DNA from: Nostocales cyanobacterium HT-58-2
GTDB lineage: Bacteria; Cyanobacteriota; Cyanobacteriia; Cyanobacteriales; Nostocaceae
Assembly: GCA_002163975.1 (NCBI GenBank)
Contig: CP019636.1
Span: 4,041,001-4,105,000, forward strand
Direction of reading: 5' to 3'
DNA: 64,000 nt
Part shown: positions 35,256 to 43,300 of the stretch, one piece after another
Layout of the letters: each line of letters opens with the position of its first letter
Numbering within the stretch: position 1 is the first letter of the stretch
The notes under the pieces: model-generated
Told to the model about the DNA's origin: nothing
Database searches by the model: none
Seen by the model: the letters and a program-made list of their open reading frames with translations, nothing else
Position numbers and translations under genes: made by a program

Positions 35256-36854
35256 ATGACCAAAGCACCTGTTGCTCCCGTGGTGCTAGTCATTTTAGAC
35301 GGATGGGGCTACTGCGAGGAGAGTCATGGAAACGCTATTGCCGTTGCTAACACACCGGTGATGGATAGCTTATGGGCGGCTTATCCCCACACCCTCATCC
35401 GAACATCAGGGAAAGCGGTGGGGTTACCAGAAGGTCAAATGGGCAACTCAGAAGTTGGTCATTTGAACATAGGCGCTGGTAGGGTTGTGCCCCAAGAACT
35501 CGTACGCATCTCAGATGCTGTAGAAGACGGTTCTATCCTCACAAACCCGGCACTTGTCAAAATTTCCCAGCAAGTGCGTAGTCGAAATGGCAAGCTACAC
35601 CTTGTAGGGCTTTGTTCCGAAGGTGGGGTGCATTCGCACATCAGTCATCTGTTCGGATTACTTGACTTAGCAAAGATTCAAGGAATATCCCAAGTTTGCA
35701 TACACGCTATCACTGATGGACGTGACACCATCCCAACTGCAGGTGTAAAAGCACTTGGGCTTCTCCAAAGCTACATTGATCGAATAGGAGTTGGGCGCAT
35801 AGTGACTATCAGTGGTCGCTACTACGCCATGGATCGCGATCGCCGTTGGGATCGGGTGAAACGCGCCTACGACATCATGACACAGGATGGACCTGGTAAT
35901 GGTCGCTTGGCTGTGGAAGTTCTACAAGAATCTTATGCTGAAGGTGTGACAGACGAATTCGTTGTTCCTGTAAGAATTGCACCCGGTGCAGTAGAACCAG
36001 GAGATGGCGTCATATTCTTTAACTTCCGCCCTGACAGAGCAAGGCAACTTACGCAAGCTTTTGTCAATCCAGACTTTAACGGTTTTGAGAGACAGCAAAT
36101 CACACCGCTCGAGTTTGTAACCTTTACACAGTATGACCCAGAATTATCAGTTGGAGTTGCTTTCGAGCCTCAAAATTTGAGTAATATTCTTGGGGAAGTC
36201 ATTGCCAAACATAATTTGAAGCAGTTTCGTACTGCAGAAACAGAAAAATACGCACACGTCACCTACTTCTTCAATGGCGGTTTGGAAGAACCCTTTGAAG
36301 GAGAAGACCGAGAACTCATAAACAGTCCCATGGTGGCGACATACGATAGTGCTCCAACAATGTCAGCCCCAGCAGTGACAGACGTGGCGATCACAGCTAT
36401 TGAAAAGCGCATCTACTCCCTAGTTGTGATCAACTATGCCAACCCAGATATGGTAGGGCACACAGGTAACATAGAAGCAACCGTGAAAGCACTTGAGACT
36501 GTTGACCAGTGTCTAGGTCGGCTCCTTTCCAGCATTAGTAAAGTTGGGGGTACAACAATTATCACTGCTGACCACGGCAACGCCGAGCATATGCTAGATA
36601 ATGAGGGAAATCCCTGGACAGCCCACACAACAAATCCAGTCCCCCTCATCTTAGTAGAAGGCGAAAAAGCAAAAATCCCAGGCCACGGTACAAATGTTAC
36701 CTTGCGTAGCGATGGTAAGCTAGCCGACATTGCACCCACGATTCTGGATATTTTACAACTTCCTCAGCCAACGGAAATGACAGGGCGATCGCTGCTGCAG
36801 AGCGCTGAGTATGAAGTACAACTCTCTCGCACTCCTGTACAACTGGGGCTGTAA
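35256..36854 (+). CDS. gpmI: 2,3-bisphosphoglycerate-independent phosphoglycerate mutase
   Basis: 532 residues, standard for the Mn-dependent iPGM. Alkaline-phosphatase superfamily landmarks: 'VVLVILDGWGYCE' with metal-ligand Asp (~17), nucleophile Ser in 'QMGNSEVGHLNIGAGR' (~65), 'HAITDGRDT', 'ISGRYYAMDRDRRWDR', 'NFRPDRARQLT', 'DMVGHTGN', 'TADHGNAE' and 'WTAHTTNPVPLI'. It interconverts 3- and 2-phosphoglycerate in glycolysis and carbon export from the Calvin cycle. The gpmI-secG order is one I know from other cyanobacteria. Confidence 0.97.
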   Translation: MTKAPVAPVVLVILDGWGYCEESHGNAIAVANTPVMDSLWAAYPHTLIRTSGKAVGLPEGQMGNSEVGHLNIGAGRVVPQELVRISDAVEDGSILTNPALVKISQQVRSRNGKLHLVGLCSEGGVHSHISHLFGLLDLAKIQGISQVCIHAITDGRDTIPTAGVKALGLLQSYIDRIGVGRIVTISGRYYAMDRDRRWDRVKRAYDIMTQDGPGNGRLAVEVLQESYAEGVTDEFVVPVRIAPGAVEPGDGVIFFNFRPDRARQLTQAFVNPDFNGFERQQITPLEFVTFTQYDPELSVGVAFEPQNLSNILGEVIAKHNLKQFRTAETEKYAHVTYFFNGGLEEPFEGEDRELINSPMVATYDSAPTMSAPAVTDVAITAIEKRIYSLVVINYANPDMVGHTGNIEATVKALETVDQCLGRLLSSISKVGGTTIITADHGNAEHMLDNEGNPWTAHTTNPVPLILVEGEKAKIPGHGTNVTLRSDGKLADIAPTILDILQLPQPTEMTGRSLLQSAEYEVQLSRTPVQLGL

Positions 36855-36881
36855 AAGAGTTAAGTTAATAGTGGATTATAT

Positions 36882-36934
36882 ATGAATGATGAATTATGAA
36901 AGAGATTTCACACAACTCATAATTCATCATTCAT
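36882..36934. repeat. perfect 18-bp inverted repeat between gpmI and secG
   Basis: ATGAATGATGAATTATGA (36882-36899) is exactly complementary to 36917-36934, with a 17-base loop. It could stabilise the gpmI 3' end or attenuate read-through into secG. No T-run follows. Confidence 0.7.
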
Positions 36935-36996
36935 AATTTGTAGTCTATGATTTATGATTCCTTTTTTGAAACTGTTGTTCAATTACATTAGCTACC

Positions 36997-37230
36997 ATGA
37001 ACATTACTAACGTTGTACAAGTGATTTGGTCAATTTCTGCCGTTGGTTTGATAATCTTAGTTTTGCTACACAGTCCAAAAGGCGATGGCATAGGAGCCAT
37101 TGGCGGACAAGCTCAGTTATTTAGTAGCACCAAGAGTGCAGAAAACACATTAAACAGGCTTACCTGGGCTCTTACAGTCATTTTTCTCGGTTTAACTGTG
37201 GTTTTGAGTGCAGGCTGGCTCCCCCGTTAG
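36997..37230 (+). CDS. secG: protein translocase subunit SecG
   Basis: 77 residues, two membrane helices (~5-23 and ~52-73). Conserved SecG features: 'VVQVIWSISAVGLIILVLLHSPKGDGIGAIGGQAQLFSS' (the LL.SPKGDG...FG-type motif; quoted here by key residues HSPKGDG and GGQAQLF) and 'SAENTLNRLTW'. SecG joins SecY and SecE in the plasma and thylakoid membranes. Downstream of gpmI. Confidence 0.93.
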   Translation: MNITNVVQVIWSISAVGLIILVLLHSPKGDGIGAIGGQAQLFSSTKSAENTLNRLTWALTVIFLGLTVVLSAGWLPR

Positions 37231-37242
37231 CTAAAACCGACA

Positions 37243-37275
37243 GAAGCCCCACACTCTACCTGTAAAGGTGAGTGT
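37243..37275 (+). terminator. hairpin after secG
   Basis: CCCCACACTC pairs with GAGTGTTGG across a short loop, 13 bases after the secG stop. The GAAGCCCCACACT word recurs at 23790 and a related hairpin is at 37680. No T-run follows, so this may be a repeat element acting as a terminator. Confidence 0.45.
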
Positions 37276-37289
37276 TGGAAAGTATCAAG

Positions 37290-37320
37290 TCAAAAGTCAA
37301 AAATAAGTTTTGACTTTTGA
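37290..37320. repeat. 13-bp inverted repeat made of heptamer-type words
   Basis: TCAAAAGTCAAAA and TTTTGACTTTTGA flank ATAAG; a T-rich tract follows on the plus strand. It is built from the same TTTTGAC words as the heptamer arrays at 12220 and 42876. It could act as the actual secG terminator. Confidence 0.6.
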
Positions 37321-37751
37321 TTTTTGATTTTTGAATTGTTTTGGGTGGGCGACGAATCGCCAATCTCCGTGTTTTCTTGTTACAATGTATATAGTTTGCT
37401 TTACCCGTATTAGTGTCTGATAAGCCTCTGTCTAGTAGCATTGCGATTATTGGTAAGCGACTCCGTTGCACAGCAAGCGAAGTAAGTAGGCAGATCTTGA
37501 TTAATACAAGTTACCGATTGGTTTGTCCGATAGCGCGAATAAGTCGGCATCTCATCCAGGACAGTAAAACTTGTAGGGTACAAGGTAAGAAATTTCTAGT
37601 CTGCGGTAGGGCATTCCGTGGACTAAAAACAAAGCTCAGCGCCTCCGAAGCAATAGCTGGATTGGCTGAGAAGCCTGCACTGTACTGCTTGCAGTCAGTG
37701 TGGGAGTATGTCACAGATAGGAGAGATAAGGGAGATAAAGGAGTTATTAAT
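37321..37751. other. intergenic region 37321-37751 with IS605-end-like hairpin
   Basis: The frame is open here in continuation of the protease gene, but the translation has no domain character. Near 37670-37722 a GAAGCCTGCACTG...CAGTGTGGGAGTATGTCAC hairpin (arms given) resembles the right-end hairpin of IS200/IS605 elements. It may be an old TnpB-type right end; this is an inference from form only. Confidence 0.35.
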
Positions 37752-38561
37752 TTGTCTTCCCCCACTTCTGGTTATTGCGTTTTCAAGTCAACCACCACGA
37801 AAAGTGGAATTTTGCAGCGCTTCATTGTCTTATTAGCATTAGCTATTGGCACAGCGCTGCTTATTCTTGTGACAAACTCACCATCCAACGCCATCCTTGT
37901 AACCTCTGCCTCATCTTTCTCATCTCCCCCGAAACCTCATCCCTTACCACCAACATTAGTGCAGTGGCAAGATAGTACTAAAAGTGGTGACTACTTTTCT
38001 CAAGTTACGCCAGTCCAAGTCGGTTATTTAGTTTGGTCACAGTTTCCAGTTCGGGTTTACGTAGAACCACCAAAAGCAATTAACAGTAACCAGGCAGAAG
38101 AATGGGTGAATACTGTTTTACAAGCAGTACAGGAGTGGAATTTTTATTTACCTCTAAAGATAGTTGAACAGCCAGAAGACGCAGACATTACTGTTGTGCG
38201 GAAAGCTCCACCACTGCAAACTTCTCCTAACAGTAAAATTCCTCGTGCACGTTCTGCTCAAACAACGTACGAGTTCTACGTCAATACCAGTCATGTTTTA
38301 TCGCATCGCTTCACGATTTTGTTGAGTCCTAGCCAAACAGGTCAATATCTCCTAGCAGCTACCCGCCATGAATTGGGTCATGCATTGGGAATTTGGGGTC
38401 ATAGTCCGCTTCCAACTGATAGTTTATACTTTTCCCAAATCCGCAATCCACCGCTCATTTCTGCCAGAGATGTTAATACCCTGAAGCGAGTTTATGAACA
38501 GCCAACGAGTTTGGGATGGTCTGTGCAGGAACAGTCAGATATCCCGATGTCTTCGGAATAA
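37752..38561 (+). CDS. matrixin-like zinc metalloprotease
   Basis: 269 residues from TTG 37752, chosen because AAAGGAG lies 7 bases upstream and a hydrophobic signal/anchor segment follows at ~25-46 ('FIVLLALAIGTALLILV'). The open frame runs back to 37413 without domain character. The zinc motif HELGHALGIWGH is complete (HExxHxxGxxH, near residue 212), with metalloprotease-like strands before it ('FPVRVYVEPP', 'VQEWNFYLPLKIVEQPEDADITV'). M10/M57-type peptidases of this kind are exported. The target is unknown. A strong terminator follows. Confidence 0.75.
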   Translation: MSSPTSGYCVFKSTTTKSGILQRFIVLLALAIGTALLILVTNSPSNAILVTSASSFSSPPKPHPLPPTLVQWQDSTKSGDYFSQVTPVQVGYLVWSQFPVRVYVEPPKAINSNQAEEWVNTVLQAVQEWNFYLPLKIVEQPEDADITVVRKAPPLQTSPNSKIPRARSAQTTYEFYVNTSHVLSHRFTILLSPSQTGQYLLAATRHELGHALGIWGHSPLPTDSLYFSQIRNPPLISARDVNTLKRVYEQPTSLGWSVQEQSDIPMSSE

Positions 38562-38649
38562 CTGATGAACAGCCGACCCAGCACCAATGCGCTATGGCTA
38601 AAGGGATGATTGCTGAAGAGTTTGTGAAGCTATTGAATTCAATTATGTT

Positions 38650-38690
38650 ACAGGTTACAGGTTTTTTTCGTTTCCTGTCCCCTGTTTTTT
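38650..38690 (+). terminator. rho-independent terminator of the protease gene
   Basis: Two ACAGG arms (38650-38654, 38657-38661) pair with CCTGT (38681-38685) and CCTGT (38674-38678), followed by TTTTTT. The convergent glycosyltransferase gene ends 8 bases further on. Confidence 0.8.
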
Positions 38691-38697
38691 CGCCCCT

Positions 38698-39849
38698 CTA
38701 AGCTCCCCAACTAAGCGGTACGCGTCGTCGCTGTTCCAAAACTTGGAGATAAAGTTCTTCTAATCGAGTCATGTTGCCGCTAAGGGTATACCGTTCTAGT
38801 ACACGCTTTCTAGCTTTCTGCCCTAGCAATGTTGTCAACTCAGGATGGTCTTGGAAGAGTGGTAGAAGGGTTCTTAACTGGAATCGTGTCGTTTTAGTGT
38901 TAAGAACAACACCTGCCCCTTTCTCTAGGACTTCTCCATCTGCACCGACATCTGTTGCCAAGCAAGCAAGCCCACAAGACATTGCTTCTAATAAAGATAA
39001 AGATAATCCCTCTACTAATGATGGTAAAATAAATACATCAGCACCACGTAAAATTTCGATCCGTCGTTGTTCATCAGCAACAAATCCCAACCAATTGACG
39101 TTGTACTCTAAACCGTAAAATGGTTCTAAAGAAGGTTTCAAAGGACCATCCCCAACAATGAGTAATTTACTATCTGGTCCCATTTCTGCCTGCTTCCATG
39201 CACGCAGAAGAGCTTCAACGTTTTTTTCTGGGGCTATTCGACCCTGGTAAACAAACAAGCGTTCGGCTCGAAATTCTTCTTTAACTTTAGAAGGACCAGG
39301 AGAATACTTATCAACATCCACACCATTGGGAATAACAGCAATATTTTGTTCTGGCACTCCCATGCGAGCCAATAATTCTCGTTGAATTTGGGAAAATACA
39401 ATGACACGATCATAGTTACCCAAAAAAGGTGCGTAGAGTTGATAAGCCAAAAGTTGTGTTCCCGATACCAGTTTTGCTCCCTTGCCAGCAAACGGAGTAT
39501 GAAAAGTGGCAATGAGAGGTAATTTTAGTCGCTCACAAATTTCTGGCAGAACAAAGTCAAGGGGAGATAAAGTCAAAGAAGCGTGAACTATGTCAGGTTT
39601 GATACGTCGCAGCGACTGAGTCAAAACCTTAGTCGCTTTGAAAGTCGGAATTGTGTAAACCTGGGACTTGTAAATGAAGGGTAAAGTGACCTCCGGACAA
39701 CTAGGCCAGTTATCCAAGTCTGATTCTTCTTGAGCAAAATGAAGAAAGCTAACGTGGTGTCCCCGGTCTAGCAAACCATTCGTAATCTCTCTACTATAGG
39801 TGACGTTGCCACAAAAGGGTGATTTTTTTCCAATCCAGGCTATACGCAT
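38698..39849 (-). CDS. family 4 glycosyltransferase
   Basis: 383 residues, GT-B fold. N-domain 'RIAWIGKKSPFCGNVTYSREI' (a variant of the usual P..GG.......L loop), 'KPDIVHASLTLSPLDFVLPEI', 'IATFHTPFAGKG'. C-domain 'YQGRIAPEKNVEALLRAWKQA', 'LLIVGDGPLKPSLEP', 'GADVFILPSLVEGLSLSLLEAMSCGLACLATDVGADGEVL' (E-x7-E donor site; key residues EGLSLSLLEAMSCG). Retaining glycosyltransferases of this family build lipids, polysaccharides or small glycosides; acceptor unknown. The last residues before the stop lie close to the convergent protease terminator. Confidence 0.88.
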   Translation of the reverse strand: MRIAWIGKKSPFCGNVTYSREITNGLLDRGHHVSFLHFAQEESDLDNWPSCPEVTLPFIYKSQVYTIPTFKATKVLTQSLRRIKPDIVHASLTLSPLDFVLPEICERLKLPLIATFHTPFAGKGAKLVSGTQLLAYQLYAPFLGNYDRVIVFSQIQRELLARMGVPEQNIAVIPNGVDVDKYSPGPSKVKEEFRAERLFVYQGRIAPEKNVEALLRAWKQAEMGPDSKLLIVGDGPLKPSLEPFYGLEYNVNWLGFVADEQRRIEILRGADVFILPSLVEGLSLSLLEAMSCGLACLATDVGADGEVLEKGAGVVLNTKTTRFQLRTLLPLFQDHPELTTLLGQKARKRVLERYTLSGNMTRLEELYLQVLEQRRRVPLSWGA

Positions 39850-40234
39850 TCTTTGTTAGCTATCAGGAAAGCGAAATTATTATATTAGCTTTTTGTCCTT
39901 CTTTATCAGGCTTTAGTCTTGTTCAACTTGCTGGTTCTTCATCTGTAGCAAAGTACAAAAAATATCTGACTATCAAGGAAAATTTTGGCATTTCCTTGTT
40001 TATCACGTTTTTGGCACCACTTAACTTTATTTTTAAGTTATTAATTTTTAAGTTATTAACTTCTATGTTTTTAGACAGCTTCTTGAGACGCTATGTAAAA
40101 AACATAACTAAAGTTCAGGCTGATCCCCAGCAAGGATGTGATAAATTCTTACTGAATCAAGATTACCATAAAATACAAACTTTCAGTAAATAAGCGGTTG
40201 CAGGAAGCTGAATATTGACTTTTTTATCTATCAG
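39850..40234. other. intergenic region 39850-40234
   Basis: 385 bases between the glycosyltransferase start and the MFS stop. A plus-strand open frame crosses it (39819-40193), but its composition is irregular and it overlaps the glycosyltransferase start, so I do not call it a gene. No strong hairpin seen. Confidence 0.4.
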
Positions 40235-41899
40235 CTACTTATGAGAGGTGTACCAGGTTAATAGACCACCTGAAAAGACGATCGCAGCTAATCCCAAAAA
40301 CACTGTCTGTAATCCGACAAAGGTTTCTGCCACACCTGCTAATGCTAAGGGTAAGGAAAGCGCAATATTAATCACGTTGTTTTGTAGACCAAACACTTTG
40401 CCCCGCATATCTGGTGGGGTTTCTGTTTGGATAGTAGTCTGCATAGGGATACCCACTAACGCTCCGAAAATACCTAACAGTGTTACCAAAAGCAAGACAA
40501 CCCATAGCTGTTTAGTAAATATCGACAGACCCATCAGAGATGCTGCCATACCTATGCATCCGCATAAACTTAACTGGGTATATGAGAAGCGTTGACAAAA
40601 CAAACCTAAAATTGTTGCCCCAAGAGCAACACCAACACCGCCAGCCGCCAGTAAAAAGCCGAATTGCGAAGCTTTCAACCCAGGAATTAATTCTGCCATG
40701 CGAACGGCTAAAACAGTTAATGCGGCAAATATAGAGAACAAAATTATCAGTTGAACCAGAGCATTGCGGATGCGATAATTTTCACTGAGATAGCGCAAAC
40801 CATCTTGCAAATCAGCAAAAATGTGCGGGGATTGTTTTTCTGGTTGATGTGGTTTTTCGTGGGTTACAAGCAGCAACAGAATCAGTCCGGCGATCGCATA
40901 ACTACCACCTACCACCAATTCTTTGCCTAGTCCGGGACTACCACCTAATTGCGACCACAGTTGATCTGCTACAGCTAACAATGGTTCTCCAACCGCAAAC
41001 CCGACTATGACCGACGCCATCATCGTTGTTGTGTACAATGAGTTTGCCAAAAGTAAATGCTGCTCTTTGACTACCAAAGGAATTGCCGCTTGTTCTGCAG
41101 GTGCAAAAAACTGCGTTAGTGTGGAAACTAAGAAAGTCAGCCCCAGAAGAATAGTAAAACCTACTGGCAACACTCCTACCACTGGTTGCCAATCATGAGT
41201 CAACCACAACAGTGGTGGAATTGACAAAACCAGTATGCCGCGCCAAATATTTGTTGCTACCAGTACTGTCTTTTTTGACCAGCGATCCACAAACACACCA
41301 GCGACAGAACCGAAAAGAACTGCAGGAATAGTAAAAGCCATCATCAACGCTGATACCCAACCACTAATTGTCTGATCGCTTGTTTGAAACTGAGTGTTGA
41401 TGATAGCAATCATTAAAACGAGATATACTTTATCTGCCAATTGACAGAAGACTTGACCACCCCAAAGAGCCAAAAAGTTTGGGTTTTTTAATATTGGTAA
41501 AAACCCTTGCTCTTTATCATCACTTGATGCCGCTTCTCCAGTTGACCCAGAGTTGTCTGGTATATCTGTTATTTTCGCTACAGTTGCAGTGGAAGCTTGT
41601 ATATTATGATGTGGGTCACTACTTTTACCATTTGCCTCGCTCAAGTTCAATTGATTTTCCGATTGTTGTTCGCTCTGGTTATGAACATCTGTTTTTGGGC
41701 TTTGTGATGTCCCGTTTGTTGAATTTTTAGAAACATCTTCTGCCGACTCATGAGAGTGAACATGACTAGAAGACCTGAGAACACTTGGGTGATTTGTGAC
41801 TTTAGGCAGTGATGCCCTATTCTGTTTTTTAGCGTGACTTTGTGACAACGGTAGGATTTTTGTATCCAGATCAGACGGTTGCATCATGGTTGGCAGCAA
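40235..41899 (-). CDS. MFS transporter with long polar N-terminus
   Basis: 554 residues. Residues ~1-135 are polar and low-complexity (Ser/Asn/Gln/His-rich, 'HVHSHES', 'STNGTSQS'), unusual for MFS carriers. After 'LPILKNPNFLALWGGQVFCQLADKVYLV' come about 12 membrane helices, including the loop 'GVFVDRWSKKTVLVATN' (G-x-x-x-D-R-x-x-K/R-K motif A). The family is MFS_3/enterobactin-exporter-like, usually an exporter of small hydrophobic or siderophore-like molecules. Three ATGs lie close together (41899, 41887, 41884). The start overlaps the 3' end of recO by 29 bases, implying translational coupling. Confidence 0.85.
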   Translation of the reverse strand: MLPTMMQPSDLDTKILPLSQSHAKKQNRASLPKVTNHPSVLRSSSHVHSHESAEDVSKNSTNGTSQSPKTDVHNQSEQQSENQLNLSEANGKSSDPHHNIQASTATVAKITDIPDNSGSTGEAASSDDKEQGFLPILKNPNFLALWGGQVFCQLADKVYLVLMIAIINTQFQTSDQTISGWVSALMMAFTIPAVLFGSVAGVFVDRWSKKTVLVATNIWRGILVLSIPPLLWLTHDWQPVVGVLPVGFTILLGLTFLVSTLTQFFAPAEQAAIPLVVKEQHLLLANSLYTTTMMASVIVGFAVGEPLLAVADQLWSQLGGSPGLGKELVVGGSYAIAGLILLLLVTHEKPHQPEKQSPHIFADLQDGLRYLSENYRIRNALVQLIILFSIFAALTVLAVRMAELIPGLKASQFGFLLAAGGVGVALGATILGLFCQRFSYTQLSLCGCIGMAASLMGLSIFTKQLWVVLLLVTLLGIFGALVGIPMQTTIQTETPPDMRGKVFGLQNNVINIALSLPLALAGVAETFVGLQTVFLGLAAIVFSGGLLTWYTSHK

Positions 41900-42872
41900 A
41901 ATAAGAATCTATTAAAGCAGCGGAGCGAATAGGGCGACCAAAGTGATACTGAGCATACTGACGCAAAATTTGCTCAACGGATAACCAGTCATCATTTCTG
42001 GTTAAATTTTGCATGATATCTGGACGCGACAGATGCTGAAGTATGGCAAGTTCTTTGGCATTTAGACGGCTCGATATGATTGGTATTTCTTGCCGATGAA
42101 TAACTGTTTGGTAAGGAGTTGCCTTCTCTTTCACAGTAGCAGGAGAAGAGGACATGGAGACAGAAAGACGCGGAGCCAACGCGTTGTGAGGGTTTCCTCG
42201 AGTTTGGAAACTGGCGTGAGAGGCGGAGAATTGTTGTGTGAACTCATTCCCGGTGTCCTCGTCTGTTTGCTTCCCCTTGTCAACCTTGAGGCGTTCCCAA
42301 GCACTTAGGCAAACGATTCCACCAGTTGCTATGCTAAATCCTACTTTCCAGTTAGGGTCTGTAAAATCTGGTACTAGAGAGCGCCCAGTCAGGCAACAAA
42401 CTTGTACTTGGGGAGTGAGTCCAGCCAAAGCCAAGAGGTGAAAAACCCCATGAGCTAGATGTGCCAGAACATTAAAGACTTCTTTGCTGGGTAAAGCCTC
42501 TAAGCGACTGAGATGTTCGTTTAATAACTCATATAGTTCTTCTTGAGATTGTTCACTTAACGCCTGACATAGGACCATTTCTGCTAAATACTGGCTAGCT
42601 GCAAGCTTTCCCAAGTCTTTGGCAAGACCTGGATAAGATTTTATAGTTTGTGCTTGAGTGATTTTATCGAGCGATCGCCCTTTGGCAATCAGTAACTCGT
42701 TGACCACAAACATTCCACTCCGACCACCAAGGCTGGAGTTATGTTTCCGTGAACCCGGGGCAACTGCTCGAATCAGACCAAACTCTCGTGTCAAAATTGT
42801 CACTAGCCTATCTGCTTCTCCCAAAGCTTGGGCTTTAAGATTAATTCCAGTTGCTTTATACGTTTTACTCAT
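41871..42872 (-). CDS. recO: DNA repair protein RecO with in-frame insert
   Basis: 333 residues, longer than typical cyanobacterial RecO (near 290 by memory). OB-fold N-domain 'KATGINLKAQALGEADRLVTILTREFGLIRAVAPGSRK' (key residues GEADRL..LT...G) and helical C-domain ('ELAILQHLSRPDI', 'VEQILRQYAQYHFGRPIRSA'). RecO loads RecA at gaps with RecR. Residues ~200-265, encoded at about 42085-42270, are a Ser/Thr/Gln-rich stretch not expected in RecO; the DNA there carries the same GACATGGAGA / GTGTCCTC words as the repeat at 21106. The insert stays in frame. A heptamer array abuts the start codon. Confidence 0.9.
   Translation of the reverse strand: MSKTYKATGINLKAQALGEADRLVTILTREFGLIRAVAPGSRKHNSSLGGRSGMFVVNELLIAKGRSLDKITQAQTIKSYPGLAKDLGKLAASQYLAEMVLCQALSEQSQEELYELLNEHLSRLEALPSKEVFNVLAHLAHGVFHLLALAGLTPQVQVCCLTGRSLVPDFTDPNWKVGFSIATGGIVCLSAWERLKVDKGKQTDEDTGNEFTQQFSASHASFQTRGNPHNALAPRLSVSMSSSPATVKEKATPYQTVIHRQEIPIISSRLNAKELAILQHLSRPDIMQNLTRNDDWLSVEQILRQYAQYHFGRPIRSAALIDSYFAANHDATV
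42142..42262. repeat. repeat insert inside recO
   Basis: GAGGACATGGAGA on the left and CCCGGTGTCCTC on the right are partly complementary and resemble the repeat at 21106-21215. It lies wholly inside the recO frame. Confidence 0.5.
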
Positions 42873-42875
42873 CAG

Positions 42876-42910
42876 TCAAAAGTCAAGAGTCAAAAGTCAA
42901 GAGTCAAGAG
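42876..42910 (-). repeat. heptanucleotide tandem array (STRR), 5 units, abutting recO start
   Basis: On the minus strand: five units of (T/C)(T)TTGAC-type 7-mers (GTCAAAA/GTCAAGA on plus), ending three bases before the recO ATG. Same family and same orientation relative to the gene as the array at 12220. Confidence 0.9.
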
Positions 42911-43300
42911 GAGCCAGCGCTGTCTCACCACAAGTGACTGGCTCAACTTTCCGCAAAATTCAAAGTTCAAAAGTAATTTTGAATTTATAATTTTGAATTC
43001 TTCCGCAGGAGGCAACTGGTGAGTCCAGTCCTGCAGGCGGTGAGACCAGCGCTGCAGGAGAGTTTGCCGCTCTCACAGCAAGAGTGCGTTAGCGTAGCGG
43101 TAGCGACGTCAGGAGCGTCACCCGAACGCGAGTGCGTCTTTGCAGGAGAAGGGTTTTCCCGTCGTAGGGAACTGGCGATCTCAAGAGCGGTAGCGACGTC
43201 AAGAGCGTCACCCGTTTGCGGTAGCGTCTTTGCAGGAGAAGGGCGTTCAAAAGTCAAGAGTCAAGAGTTAGTACTTTGACTACAGACTATGAACTGTTGA
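42911..43300. repeat. complex repeat region between deoC and recO, with a 57-bp direct repeat
   Basis: Two 57-base copies, 43097-43153 and 43187-43243, each run from GCGGTAGCGACGTCA to GCAGGAGAAGGG with few differences, 90 bases apart. Further pieces: an A/T hairpin near 42959-42999, and two more GTCAAGA heptamers near 43253-43266. No gene with coding character is seen. Confidence 0.8.

Noticed and set aside
37413..37751. N-terminal extension of the matrixin-like protease
   Set aside because: The frame is open, but the translation has no domain character, and TTG 37752 has a strong ribosome site followed by a signal segment.
39819..40193. Plus-strand 124-codon open frame upstream of the glycosyltransferase
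   Set aside because: It overlaps the glycosyltransferase start, has irregular composition and no domain character or ribosome site.
43097..43243. 57-base direct repeats considered as CRISPR repeats
   Set aside because: Only two copies, too long, with a 33-base gap and no cas genes.
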